DNA of 64,000 bases from Nelumbo lutea (GCA_022828595.1 JAKGHH010000001.1:213479848-213543847), one strand, 5' to 3'; positions 38,185-51,041 are shown, numbered from the stretch's first letter. Program-made: numbers and translations. Notes: a model not told the origin generated them from the letters alone.

Positions 38185-38919
38185 CAGTGGTTTAAAAGGG
38201 GCACATAGGCACATTTTAAGGTAATGCACTTTGCCTAGGCCTTGGCACAGCCCCTTTGAAAAGGCACAAACCTAGTGTGCCTAGGCGTGAACCAGATACA
38301 CCTTGTGTCTCAATTCAGGTATGTGCCTTTTCAAAATTTTGCACATTTTTGTTCTTTTTGAAGTACAACGGCTTGGGCAGGGGCTCCACCTCTGGATCCC
38401 GGACCAAGCCCCTTGAGACAAATGCAAACAAATCCATGTTAGGGTCATAAATTCTTAATCCCCACAGAAAATGATTTTATAATTTCAATTATATTTTAAA
38501 AATGTCTTTAATTAGGATGAATAATGAACAACATTTGATGAATTTGGAAAAATGATGTTTAACATCACATTAGCTATTTGAAATAATGCAATTGGAAAAG
38601 AAATTGGAATAATTGAAAGTTTGACATGCTTGAATGTGTTTTATATTCTATTTTTATTTTATTCTTGCATTTTCACTTAGAATATGTTTTATATGTTATG
38701 TTTATATATGTTAATTTGAGCTAATAGGCTTTTTAAAACATTTAGTTTAAAATTAAAGTATGATTTTTAATTAAATATTTTAACATTTTCTTAATGTATA
38801 GAATTTTTTGCAGTTTTTACTGTTTTGAATTTTTTAAAATTTTGCACCTTGCTTCAAAAAGGAACGCACCTCGCCTTGTGCCTTGAGTGCAACAAGCCCT
38901 TTGCACATTTAAAACACTG
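38185..38919. mobile_element. Non-autonomous hAT element, TSD CTATAAAA
   Basis: Inverted ends CAGTGGTTTAAAAGGGGCAC and CAGTGTTTTAAATGTGC enclose 735 bp and are flanked by the identical 8-bp CTATAAAA at 38177-38184 and 38920-38927. The ends carry GGCAC/CCTAGGC-rich motifs and the middle is AT-rich with no transposase. Related motifs (AGGCACACAAGTGAGGTGC) occur near 15957. Confidence 0.88.
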
Positions 38920-40403
38920 CTATAAAAAGTCTTTATATGTTAAATTTTCAATAAATTTTGCAAGATATAGGTACTGATAAAGGCATGTTTGAATCTGAGA
39001 GTGGCCACTTTGTGCCAAAAATGACGGAGGTTAGGTCCACATCCAGCACACCCCTCCCAAAACCCAAACTAGGAAAAGCATTGAGTAATGGCCCTTTTTT
39101 GTAAGTACTGATACTTAGCTCCAAAACTAGATATTACATATATTACATGACATGAGCATATTAAATTGGATATCCATACCTATACAGCTGTACCCACATC
39201 CAGGATCTTAGAAATGGGGAGTTGTATCCCTGTTTCTTGTATACATGTCCATGTCAGTATCTGTATCTTCGCATCCTAGATAAAATTTTGTTTTCAGATG
39301 GGTTTGAAGTTTGAACTCCTCTTAATAAATTTCAATTTCCCAAGATTTCATCAGAATTTCAAGAGTCAGAACAAAAATACAAGAAAATTTATATTTTTCT
39401 CTCCTTTCCATATCAAGATCTAAATGCCTATTTCTCCTACTTCCCTGATCTAAATCTCTTTGAAACTTCCTATTTTGTATAAATTTCTAAATACAATCAG
39501 TTCTATTTTCACTTGGGTGGTAATCCAAACTGAAATGGAATGCCAAGGTTTTGAAATTTTTGACAAAATTCCAACCTTGCTTGTAATTGGCAAATAGTTG
39601 ACAAAATACTATAGCTTCCAGCTTTGCTCCTAAGATACATCATAAGTGAGGTATTTGACCATGGGTCCTCCATTCTGATTGCACAAATAGGGCCAATTTT
39701 ATTTCAAAAACCCAGTTTCTTCAAGGAGCCAAATGAAAAGAAAGTTTCATTGCAAATTCAAAAAAAAAGGCCTCTACAGATTGGCAGAAGCCCCTTGCCA
39801 GGACCTCCGACCCAAATAGATCCCATTACCAATTATGAAGATTCCTTAATAAGTGCCGCACTGCAGCCCATATTTCTAATAACCTATGAAGCTATATCAA
39901 TGATGCTCACTTACAATACCAATCTTCACCAAATTTGTGTACAATCAACTACTCTGGAGTATAATAGAATGGTCATATTAAAGATGCCATATATAAGCAA
40001 AACAAAATGAAAAAAAAAAAACAAAAAAAGGGAAAAAAATGACCACAATCTTGAGGCACAAATATTTTGACAAGGGCATAAACTAGAAGCAAATTGATCC
40101 TCATATTAAGTACTTGAAATAATAAAGAGATGCATCTCAATATGCAAATAATTACCATACCGATACAAATCTAAAAGGATAATAAGTACTTCATGCATAT
40201 TACAATTAAATGTTTTCTACTACCAATTCACTAACAAAATCAAGTTTATCATACAAGCAAAATACCAGATAAAAATAAACCTCCATGTGGCAAACAGTAT
40301 TTATTTTGCCTCCTGTATTTGCATTGCCAATAAGTTTATCTTCCTAAAACCCAAACAGAGACAGATCAGGGAGACAGACAGAGCATAAAGAAGAGCTTGT
40401 TAC

Positions 40404-40543
40404 CGGTGCCTAGATAGCATTTCCTCCCGAGTTTCCAGCTTCTTCTGGGGTACACTTCCTATATTTTCTTCGGAACTCTTCCGGGGTGCATTTCCTACAA
40501 CTTCTTCAGAATTCTTATCCTCCAATTCTTGGCTCTGGTCCAT
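40404..40543 (-). CDS. OTU5: OTUD6/OTU5-type deubiquitinase, exon 1
   Basis: The minus strand reads MDQSQELEDKNSEEVVGNAP and ends ETREEMLSRH plus two bases, then the donor GTAACA. Joined to 27944 the split codon becomes CGG (Arg), giving [16 protein letters not shown]. The RHRKE junction is typical of the N-terminal helix of OTUD6-type proteins, which supports both the exon and the 12.5 kb intron. The first 30 residues are acidic and low in complexity. The 5' UTR and promoter should lie in 40544-40900, just before a long-TIR transposon. Confidence 0.85.
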
Positions 40544-40901
40544 TTGGGGTTTCCGAAATCAACCAAATACGAAGAAAATGAAGGCGCCGAACACTATTGT
40601 AGCCTCTCAAAAAGAAACAAATCAATAGGGCTACGTGGGTAAAAATGCAAATAAAAGCGAAAAATGCACAGGCAATCACTCGAAAGAGCTTTTATTTTGT
40701 TTTGTTTTATTTTATTTTTACGACTAAATGAACCACCAGAAAAGTCAGTTACCGAGGAAAGAATAACAAAGTCGAAGAAGAATGAGTTAGAAGGAATGAA
40801 GGATACCCAATTGACGAAAACCCCCCTCGTGAATTTTGATGACAGCTTCAATTGAATAGTTATCACTTTTTAGGATGTGGATTGATTGATTATAAGTTTG
40901 A

Positions 40902-42779
40902 GAAATTTCCAGTTTAGTACCTGAACTTTGGGATATTGTCAAGTTAATATTCGAATTTTAAAATATGTCACTGCAGTACTTAAATTAGTAATCCGTCCGT
41001 TATCTCGATCACGTGATATGTCACAATAAAAAATTTCAAAATGTCAAAATTACCCTTTAACTGTTGTATCGGTTTTAGAGGAGGGGCTAGCGTGGGCATC
41101 ATCTATTCAATCCCTACAACTAGGTTTTCATTTTTCTCTACGCATTCTATTTACCTAGTAGATTTTAGTTTCTATCTTGTAGGCCCCGTTCACATTTCCA
41201 TAAGTTACTTACCCGGTAAATGTATTTATCCAGATAATTTGTTTCTTAAGAAATATTTAATTCGATAAATGCATTTACCCATATTCTTTTATTTCCCATG
41301 TAAATAAAGTAATGACCATTTTATTCATAAAAATCTATTATTACAATGGGCATTTTTGTCCCTTTCAAGTGTTGGCAACTTTCCTTTAAGGTGAGAAACT
41401 TAATTATTCACCTAAGAGATGGGCAAAAAAATAAACTTTCCCTGGTCCCCACATAAATGTGAAAAAATAACATGGGCATTTTTGTCCCTTTCAAATGTTG
41501 GCAAATTTCCCTTAAAGTGAGAAACTTATTTATTCACCTAGGAGATGGGCAAGAAAATAAACTTTCCCTGATTCACACATAAATCATAAAAAATAACATG
41601 TGATTTTTGGTCAATGAGACTTTAACTTTCCTCTTCTCAAAATCCAAAAAAAGAACACCCCCTTAGAATCACACAATTTTCTTTCTCATATTTGTCTAGA
41701 CTCCATTGGTCATAGGAGCTTGCCAATCGTACCAACTTCTTTCCCTCTTGAATTTGTCTTTGAGGCTTTCGTCCTTCTAGTCGCAGATTTAGTTGACTAT
41801 ATAGTGTTTGATTTTTAAAATGTAGGTCTTATTTTAGTGTCATCCAAGATGCATGTGGAGTGATCAAGTATAGGATGCATAGTTTTTCTTTTATAGGGTT
41901 CTTATGCAACTATAAATGGCTCACCTAGCTGTTGTGCTCTGAATTCAATTGTTTCTGTTGCTCCGTCCCAGTAGAAGTCAAAAAGGTCGTCCACAAAAAA
42001 ATCATCCTCGGCAAGACTGCAGCACTATTTGCGCCATTAACATACCACTCATCATCCCAAGACACTTGTTGGTTTGATTTCAATTTTCAAAGCCATCTGC
42101 GGCAACAGATTAGTTCCAACACCCTCGCTCCAACACACTCCATTTCTGGTTTTGCCTATAAGCGAATAGAAGAAAGAAAGTTCAGCCTGGAACAGTTTCA
42201 AATAATATTTCCACAAGTTATTCTTCCGGGTACTTGGAAAGACGATGATGGAAGATAAGGAGAAGAAATTACATAGGAGTAAGTAAAGGAAGGGTTGAAT
42301 GAGAAGAAAAGGGGGAGATGTTGGTATAGCATTCAATGAAGGCTGAAAGTGTCCACGGGCAAAACAAGTGCCCTCCAGGGTGGATGCCGGAGCGTGCAAG
42401 TTTGGAAGCCACCAGAATATTGAGATTCAGGTTTCCGATGAGGTGATATGTGAAAGGATATCAATTCATGCGTCCTTCCGTGAACTCAACAAGCCAAATA
42501 AAAGATGCGGCATAAGAGAGAGAGAAAGATTTCTCAAAAGAAAACCCTAAATGTAAAGGGTATAATCAAATAAGTCATCTTCGGTATCGATTTCTCAAGC
42601 AAATCCATCGGTGGCAAACAGTGCAACTTCGAATAGATGCTTGGAATGAACAATGTCATCACACTTGTTTAGTACCAACTTGTAGTTTTCCAAAGTTTGG
42701 ATACTATAGTGACACGTTTTGAAGTTTGGGTATTAACTTACACTACCCCCAGAATTCAGGGTATTAAAATAGAATTTTC
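40902..42779. mobile_element. Mutator-like long-TIR element upstream of OTU5
   Basis: The left end reads TTTCCAGTTTAGTACCTGAA, then CTTTGGGATATTGTCAAGTT. The right end on the minus strand reads TTCTATTTTAATACCCTGAA and then GGGGGTAGTGTAAGTTAATA, with matching GTGTCACT blocks further in; similarity runs about 80 bp. The string GTTTAGTACCTGAACTTTGG is typical of plant Mutator-like elements. No clean 9-bp duplication was found. The interior has short open frames (41932-42258) of unknown origin, so it might be a Pack-MULE. Confidence 0.55.
41345..41590. repeat. Tandem duplication, two units of about 120 bp
   Basis: GGGCATTTTTGTCCCTTTCA starts units at about 41349 and 41474, each continuing GGTGAGAAACTT, GAGATGGGCAA and AAATAAACTTTCCCTG. 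Confidence 0.8.
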
Positions 42780-44355
42780 CTTATTAGATTTTTCACATCC
42801 TTGACATATGTTTTTTTGAACTATTGTTGATTCAAACGGTTGGACCATTGGCTAGGGAATTGTCGAGGCAATTGATTCCATTTCACACTTAACCTATTTT
42901 TTACCTAAAATTGTTGACTTGGTTAGCGATCTATTGACCCAAGTACCATCCATCCCAAAAATGGTTTTGGCCATTTTTATTTTTATTTTAATTTTTTAAA
43001 ATTCAAATCGAACAATCAAACTATTGATCCAAAAACCAGTAGCCAAAGCTTTTTTTGGTTCCAGTTACTTCTTTTGCAAGAAAGACCCCCCTAATTTTGG
43101 CCGTTAGACAAAGACCCTCTTCAATTAGCATTCTGCCAATTAACTTTGAAAAATATTTTCTATTTAAATTTTTTAAAATGCCTAAACTACCCTTTTCTAA
43201 TTTATTTTACCTTTTTTGTTTTTAAAATCATCTTATTTTTTTAATACCTTGGACCAAAGTGACAACGCTGGTACAATCTTTCTCCATCGTTGAGACAACT
43301 CGAAACCGCCGCAAAACATCAGCCACGACCCACCTCAACTTTATTTGGCAAGTCTTTTTGAAATCTTCTGAGCTTTTAGATGTCTTGTAGACCAAAAATG
43401 GTCTTTTTTTTGTTTGGCTACTGAAAGCCCGCTAGACTATATGGCAGATCCCAAAAAAGCCCCTAAAAGACATGGTCTAGATTCGAGTTTCTTAGCTTCC
43501 CGATACTTTTGATTGAGAGAACTGAGAAGCTCCAAGCAAACTCTCTACGTTCTCCTCTTCTTCTTCTACTTCACAAGTACTAATTGCGACTCTCCATTCA
43601 CAATGTTCATGTTCTTCATTGTGTTCTCCTTTTTCATCAATATTTGTCACTCTTCACCATGTTCAGGTATAATCAACCACCATTTCCCATTTTTTAGATT
43701 TCATTGGTGTATTAGGGCTTTAATGAATTTATAAGAATTTAAATTTTGACCTATAGCTTGTTTGCCTTCATCGGTTCATTGTCGTTTAGTTATCTCATTT
43801 AGTAGCCAATGCTCATATGTGGATTTGTTTGCTATTTTCAAGATTAGTAAATAAATGTCGTCGTTCTTTGTTTTTGTGTTTTGCTCAAAGAACGGATTCT
43901 GCAGCTACTGAAATTAACCAACCAAATACCATCTCTCTGCTCTACTCTTCTTTGCCTCAATACACGACAAGTTTCTTCTCTCTTAATTCTTCCTTCCAAC
44001 TGCAACATTATACATTAGCCATCGTGTTTTAGCTGCTCCTTCAATTTCAACCGGAAGAGCTTTTTTTCCCCTCTTTGAATCGCATAAGATTTCTATGATT
44101 ACTACCTTTTTTCTCTATTTTTTCAATAACCATTTTGAATTTTTTTGGAAGCACCAACAGTTTTTAAATGGAATGCTATTAACAATTTTCTTCAACTTCT
44201 TGAGATTTCCTGGTAGGACCATCTTCATCTACCCCTTCACAAGATTTTGAGTACGTGATCCACATTCCTAATGCCTTTGATTTTCGATAGCATAAGTAGA
44301 TGACTTTGTAATGCATCTTTAGTCATACCTGAATATTGAAGATATAGTTCAGGTG
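42780..44355. other. Non-coding, nothing recognised
   Basis: AT-rich sequence with short open frames at 43513-43734 and 43817-44032. They start with methionine and look hydrophobic (FTMFMFFIVFSFFINICHSS) but match no family I know and lack splice or homologous context. Confidence 0.35.
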
Positions 44356-44360
44356 GATAG

Positions 44361-46550
44361 TGTTACGAACCTCCTCCTGTTGCCAAAGATAGAGGCTAGA
44401 ATTCCCCCGAGCTATGTCTACAACTACTCAAGGGGGCTAGGTCTTCCAAAGAGTGAAAGGAATGGTAGGATCCATCGTATGGATGCCAAAATTGTTGCGA
44501 AATGGGTGGGTGAATTTCAAAAAAAACTTTCCTACATTCCCTCCAACTGGGAATCGCATTCCCTGATTTTAGAATCAAGATTCAAGGATCCTACTTGAAC
44601 CAGAATCAAAACAGATCTGAACCAAAAGAGAATGGAGTGATTATACCTGATTCAGAGAAATAATATCTCCCAAAGTTGGTGTTCACACCCAAAGAAGACA
44701 CTAAGATCTGCTCTTGCTGAAGATGACACAGTAACTGTGGAACAGAACCAGCAGAGTGCGTCCTACACACTAAATCCTTCACAAGAATCCTTTGGAAACA
44801 ATGAGCACCGAACAAAATCAATTTTCCAACAAAGACTGGTATCAAGAACTCTTTCTTGATCTTTCCCTCACAGAGAAATCAAACTGTTGGTGGTTGGTGG
44901 CGGCTGGTGGAGAAGAGAGCTAGAAAAGAAAGTGGCAAACTGCTTTTCTCCTCTAGGGTTTCTGAGATCTAATCTTCAGAATGCATGTGTTTTCTCTACG
45001 AAATCCCTTGGGTTCGAATTCTTGTAATTCGAATTAGGGTTTCCTCCACTTGCTTAATGATTAAGAAAACCTCCTAATCATATCAGGAGTTGCACTTATC
45101 CAAATCTGTATTTGGATTAGGATGCTTCTTAATCTTATTTGCAGATTAGATAACCTTTTGGGCTCATCCTAATCTCAGATCTGCCCCCCGTTAGTGACTG
45201 ATTAAATCAATCCAGTTTGAAATGGGTTTTAGGCCCATTAAGTAATAAGTGCTTAATAGTCTTCCAAACTGTTGTCCAGTTGGGCTTCTTTGTATGGCGT
45301 GGGACCCAAGCATTGATCTGCACACCAGCCACATGGGTTCGGCCCAACCTCTATTACAAGGCCTAGCCAAATTCACTAGAGAGCCCAGTGAATCCCCTGA
45401 GTCCATCACATGGACCCTATTGGCCCAACACTTACACTAAGTGATCCCTGGGCCAAGCCATCTTATAAAAACCCAGGGACTATGGGCAGATGTAAGATTA
45501 GCCCATCATGTATTATCCTAAATGGCCTTACACTTAATCTCTCGACCCATAATGATCAAGCATTGCCCGACAAAGAGGACCTCTCCCTTGGTTGCAAGGA
45601 ACAATGCTGCACTCTCTACTTACATGGATCCCGGGAATTAAAACAATTTGCAAATATTTTGAAACCATATGTATAGTATATATCATATATATAAATTTTG
45701 CAAAACAAAATTCCAACGATTGAAATCAACTGCCGATAGTTTGGTTTCCATCAGAGAAAGTGCATCCCCGACCCTTACTTTTGTCCGACAAAGGGGCTGA
45801 TCCCGTCACTATGATCACCCACTCAGATGATTTCTCAGACTGTCCCAACATACCCAAGTTTTGACCGCCGCTAAGGATCTCATTGATTGGCATATCAAAG
45901 ACAGCCCAATCCGACACCTAGTGCAGTACCATAATCGGGTCTAGGGGTCAGGTGTAACTTTCTAGTTTTGCCCATCAATCTCCAAGGTCCATGGCAATAC
46001 TAGAAATCTGGTCCAGTTCAAGGGTTCAAGTAATCCTACACTGCGTGTGCCTTGGGTCTCACCCTGGTGGCTGAAACAACCCACCCTAATAGTTGGCAGC
46101 ACACCAGTGTCAGCCTTGGTAGGATAAATCTCTCCAGACTTATCCAACGACTGTGAACATTTAAAACCAACACAAGTCTCATTAAGTGTCCAGTTTTAGG
46201 GTCTTACACAGAAGTATACCACACAACATGAATCAAACGTATACTTTATTTATTTATATTAAATATCAAAAGTACATCAGAATTGATTGAAGCTAAGGGC
46301 ATACAAAAACTGTCCAACAAAGAGGACTCTACAGAAACATGTTCAAGGTAAAATTGGCATGCCTTTATCATCAAGAGTTGGCTTTAATAGAAGCCTCCAG
46401 GAGACCGTTACATAACAGAATTAATACGGTTATCACAGAATGATTACCGAATCAAAAAAGTTCTAGAAAAGGTTGCCTAAGCATTAAACCCTCCTCCATG
46501 AGTGGCCATGTGTTCTACTGGATGGTCTAGGTTATTGGGGACCCATATTA
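44361..46550 (-). repeat. 3' LTR of outer chromovirus, split by solo LTR3
   Basis: Pieces 44361-44453 and 46320-46550 join to about 319 bp after removal of one AAGAG, matching the 321-bp right LTR at 62585-62905. Confidence 0.9.
44454..46319 (-). mobile_element. Solo LTR3 (TG...CA, TSD AAGAG)
   Basis: 1866 bp, minus orientation from TGTTGGACAG to ATTCCTTTCA, flanked by AAGAG at 44449-44453 and 46320-46324. It belongs to the same family as the LTRs at 0.9 and 21.4 kb but is closer to the copy at 50.4 kb. The host LTR continues seamlessly on both sides, as comparison with 62585-62905 shows. Confidence 0.93.
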
Positions 46551-46563
46551 CTCCACCCCCCTT
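46551..46563 (-). other. Polypurine tract of outer chromovirus
   Basis: The minus strand reads AAGGGGGGTGGAG immediately before the 3' LTR start TAATATGGG. This fixes the LTR edge independently of the TSD. Confidence 0.85.
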
Positions 46564-48678
46564 AGGATTAACCTTGTCCTCAAGGCTAACACCTAGGTAT
46601 TTTCAAATTAGGTCTTCCCATCTCTCCCAAGTGGCATTGATGTCTAGTGTACCTTCCCAGCGAATCAAAACTTCAGTATCAGCACGGTTTCCTTTCTTGG
46701 TCATTCTTCAATTAAGTATGGCCTTAGGGTGAGGGGAGAGAGTTCCATTTTGCATCAGTCGAGGCAAGATTGAGCTGCTAATGTAGTGTGATCCCAACTT
46801 CTTCTTGAGCCAAGAGACATGAAAAACTGGGTGAACCTTACAGCCTATCGACAAGTCTAGTCGATTTGCCATAGGTCCGATTCTCTCTATAACTTGAAAG
46901 GGACCATAGAACCTAGTTGATAACTTCTGGTTCTTTCTAACTAATACCTTGCTCTGCCTGTATGGTTGTCGCCTAAAGTAAACCCAATCCCCCTTTTCAA
47001 AGGCTCTATTAGTCTGGTGGTTATATGCAAACCTCTTCATTCTCTCTTGGGCTACAGCTAGGTGGCCCTTGAGTTCAGAGAGAGTTTGTTCTCGATCCCA
47101 AAGTTTAGCTTCAACTGCTTCTACCTTAGTTGTCCCATGTACATAGCTTAATAGGTTCAGTGGGGCAGTTCCATAAACAGTTTGAAATGGAGTTGTCTTG
47201 GTGGCTGAGTGGTAAGTTGTATTATACCACCAATCGACTAATGGAAGCCACCTAGACCAGGTTTGAGGACAAGAGTTGGAAAAATATCAGAGATAAGCTT
47301 CAAGGGCCTTGTTTAACACCTCTATTTGTTTGTTAGTCTGGGGGTAATAGGAGAATCTCATGTCTAGTGAAGAGTTCTTTCCAGAAGAGGCTACTAAATA
47401 CAGGGTCTCTATCACTCACTATGCTAGACAGGAGGCCATGTAGCTTTAACACATTGTCCATGACAATTTGGGCAATATCCTTGGTGGTGTAGGGGTGACA
47501 CAATGACAAGAAATGCCCATACTTTGATAGGCTATCAACTACAACCAGGATGGTAGACATACAGTGAGATAAGGATAACCTCTCTATAAAATTCATGGAA
47601 ATGGAAGCCCATATTTTTTTTAGGTACAGGTAAGGGCTGTAATACCCCAGAGAGAAGGATATTCTCACTTATTATGCTGGCACAATCACATTCACGAACC
47701 CACACATTTAACTCCTTGTAGTATCTCTTCCAATAGAAAATGACCTAAACTCTCTGCAATGTCTTGTGCTACCCAGAATGGCTAGTTGTAGGTGAAAAGT
47801 GAAGTTCTTCAAAAACTTCCTTCTAAGAAGGGAACTAGGACCAAGTACCATCCAACCCTTACACCATATGATGCCATCCTTAAGAACTTGGAACTATAAT
47901 TTTCTCCTGCCTTTATAGATATGGTAAGTTTGAGAAGTTACGGTCTTCAAACTATCAATCCATGATAGGATAGGAGATGAAATGGCCATATACTCCCCTT
48001 CCTCTTGCCTTGACAGTGCATCAACTGCAGTATTTTCCTTCCCCCTTTTGTAGGAAATCTTAAAATCATAACCCAACAACTTGGCCAACAATCTTTGCTA
48101 AATAGGAGTTGTAATATTTTGTTGTAGAATAAGCTTTAGACTTTGGTGATCAATTTGTATAACAAACTTCCTACCCAATAGGTAAGGTCTCCACTTCTGG
48201 AGAACCATTACTATTGCCAAAAGTTCCTTCTCATAAGTGGATAATGACAGGTTTCTACCCCTTAAGGCCTTACTCAAGAATGCAGTTGGCCATTTCTCTT
48301 GAGTCAACACTGCTCCAATTCCCAAGTCATTAGCATCATATTCAATATAGAAGGTTTACTGAAATCTCGTAAGAATAGGACTGGTGTGCTTACCATAGCT
48401 TCTTTGAGCTTCTGAAAGGCTAGCTCGACTTCCTTTGTCCAAGACCAAACCCCGTGCTTTAACAATGTTGTTAGAGGCCTTGCAATCCTTCCATATCCCA
48501 TGAGAGCCAAGAACCCCCCCCCCAGTCCTTTCAATGTTTTGTGGCCACTGCACCATCCCCTGTATTTTATTCAGATCCACCCTTACCCCTTCATCAAAGC
48601 TAGATGACACAAGTAACTCACTTCATGTATTACAAAGGAACATTTCTTGCATTAGGAAAATAGTTTATTCTTCTTGAG

Positions 48679-49173
48679 TACACCTGTTCATGGGCCTGAT
48701 AGCCTGACGGGCTAGCCCGGCCCAACCCGTCTTAAATCAGGCTTGGACAAAATTTTAAGCCCACGGGCTTAGGCTTGAGCTCTAAAAATCGGGCCCGACT
48801 ATTATTTGGGTCAGGCTTGGGCTTTCCCAAATAAGCCTAGGGGTGCGTGGGTTGGACTGACTTTATGGTCAACCTAGGCCCGACCCTAAAATTTGGTCTT
48901 AAGGCCCGGGCTCGCCCCAAACCCAAGGTCAAGCCCGATTTTCCCAACCTGAGTCCAGCCTATCCTGTAATTTGATGCACTTGGGTTGGGCTCGGGCTCG
49001 GGTTGGGCTCGAGTGGGTCAATGAACCCATTCTAAAATTATACATATATAAATGTATTTATGCAAATATATATATATATATATTGATGCACTCGGGTTGG
49101 GCTTGGGCTCGGGCTGGGCTCGAGTGGGTCAATGAACCCATTCTAAAATTATACATATATAAATGTATTTATG

Positions 49174-49235
<62 letters not shown>

Positions 49236-49838
49236 CATATATTTATGTATGTATGTAAATATGTTTGCAAAATATCTATACAAATGTTATATGTACAAAT
49301 ATGTAAATATGTATGCAACATTTACATATATACACGTATATATGTATAAATGTATGTAATTGGGCTGGTCTCGGGTCGGGTTTGGGCTACCTAAGGTCTA
49401 GGCCCGAGCCCAACCCGAAAATTAGAAAAGCCCAACTTCTTGGGCCCGAGCCCAACCCAAGGACTAAAAATCCAAGCCCAACCCGTGTAAAATTCCAGGT
49501 TGGGCTAGTTTGAGCTCGGGTGGGGCCTGCCCAAGTTGCACCCCTAAATAAGCCCGACCCAATAATATTAAATATATAATAGAAATTTAATATATATGTT
49601 AATAATACATAATATATATTATATGATAATAAAATTAATAGCAAAAAAAAGTATTAACCATATATAATTAATATGTTATAAAATACCTATCAAAGTCGAG
49701 CTTTAGGCTCGGGCCCAGGCTTTAGGCTTAATATAGGGTTAGGCTCAGGCTTAAGATTTAGGCCCAATGGTCGGGCCAGGCTTAGTATTTTTCTGTTTAT
49801 AAAGAAGCAAAGCCCGACCCGACCCATGAACAAGTCTA
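48679..49838. mobile_element. hAT-like element in RT, TSD TTCTTGAG
   Basis: Inverted ends TACACCTGTTCATGGGCC and TAGACTTGTTCATGGGTC lie between exact 8-bp copies TTCTTGAG (48671-48678, 49839-49846). Removing the element and one TSD restores the RT frame across VLHILK/NKLFS. The interior has GGGCTCGGG-type GC-rich repeats, (TA)n and no transposase. It shares ends with the 87-bp MITE at 37.3 kb. Confidence 0.85.
48974..49240. repeat. 111-bp tandem duplication and (AT)n array
   Basis: GATGCACTTGGGTTGGGCTC (48974) recurs as GATGCACTCGGGTTGGGCTT (49085). Both copies run through GAGTGGGTCAATGAACCCAT into an AT microsatellite that is longer in the second copy (49178-49230). Confidence 0.88.
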
Positions 49839-50404
49839 TTCTTGAGGATATGGAGGACTATTCTCAAATGATCGCAGTGAGATTCCAATGTAGGACTATA
49901 TATGAGGATGCCATCAAAGAAGACTAAGACAAACCTCCTCAGGTAAGGCCGAAATAAGTCATTCATCAAGGATTGGAAGGTGGAGGGGGCATTGGTAAGG
50001 CCAAAAGGCATGACTACGAACTCATAGTGCCCATCATGGATGTAGAAGGTTGTCTTGGGTATATCTTCCTCTTGGACTCTGATCTGATGATAGCCCGATC
50101 AAAGGTCGAGCTTAGAAAACACTATGGACCCCTTCAGCTCATCAAGCAGTTCATCTATCACTAGCATGGGGTACTTACATTTTACTGTAACTTGATTTAA
50201 TGCCCTATAATTAACATAGAGCCTCTAACCCCCATCTTTTTTCTTTACTAGTAAAAAAGGACACGAAAAAGGGTTTTAATTGGGTCTAATTACTCCTTAT
50301 TGCAATAACTCCTTAATTATTTTTTTTTCTATTTCATTCTTTTGATAGGAGTAGTGGTATGGCATGAGGCTAACTGGTTTAACCTTGTTTACCAAGGTTA
50401 TAGC

Positions 50405-51002
50405 TGTTGGGCAGTTTTTGTATGCCCTTAGTTTCAATAAGTTTTGATGTACTTTTGATATTTAATGTAAATAAATAAAGTACATGTTTGATTCATGTTA
50501 TATGATATATTTCTGTGTAAGACCCTAAAAATGGACACTTAATGATACTTGTGTTGGTTTTAAATGTTCACAGTCGTTGGATAAGTCTTGGGAGATTTAT
50601 CCTGCCAAGGCTGACACTGGTGTGCTGCCAACTGTTGGGGTGGCTTGTCTCAGCTGCCAGTAGGTTTACTTGAACTCTTGAACCAGACCAGATTTCCAGT
50701 ATTGCCCTGGACCTTGGAGATTGATGGGAAAAACTGAAAAGTTACACCTGACCCCTAGACCCGATTATGGTACTGCACTAGGTGTCGGATTGGACTGTCT
50801 TTGATATGTCAATCAGTGAGATCCTTAGCGGGGGTCAAAACCTGGGTATATTGGGACAGTCTGAGAATTTACCTGAGTAGGTGATCATAGTGACGGGATC
50901 AGCCCCTTTTTTCGGACAAAGGTAATGATCGGGGATGCACCCTCTCTGATGGAAACTAAACTACCGATAGTTGATTTTAATTGTTGGAATTTTGTTTTGA
51001 AA

Positions 51003-51041
<39 letters not shown>

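Larger units (their letters stand above)
27945..40403 (-). other. OTU5: Giant intron of the OTU5 gene (12.46 kb, GT-AG)
   Basis: The donor GTAACA and acceptor TTTGTAG are canonical and phase-consistent. The intron holds an oligo-A run (28086-28113), two long inverted repeats (28.7-29.6 and 30.1-31.4 kb), (TTA)n and (TA)n microsatellites, a Tourist MITE, two LINE copies, two to three SINE pieces and two hAT elements. Stretches without a named repeat (28120-28720, 31480-32320, 33170-34030, 37800-38170, 38930-40400) are AT-rich and show no exon. Confidence 0.85.

Noticed and set aside
43513..44032. Two hydrophobic small open frames
   Set aside because: No homology recalled, no splice or repeat context, and the T-rich sequence explains the hydrophobicity.
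48972..49359. Long Tyr/Ile open frames
   Set aside because: Translation of an (AT)n microsatellite.
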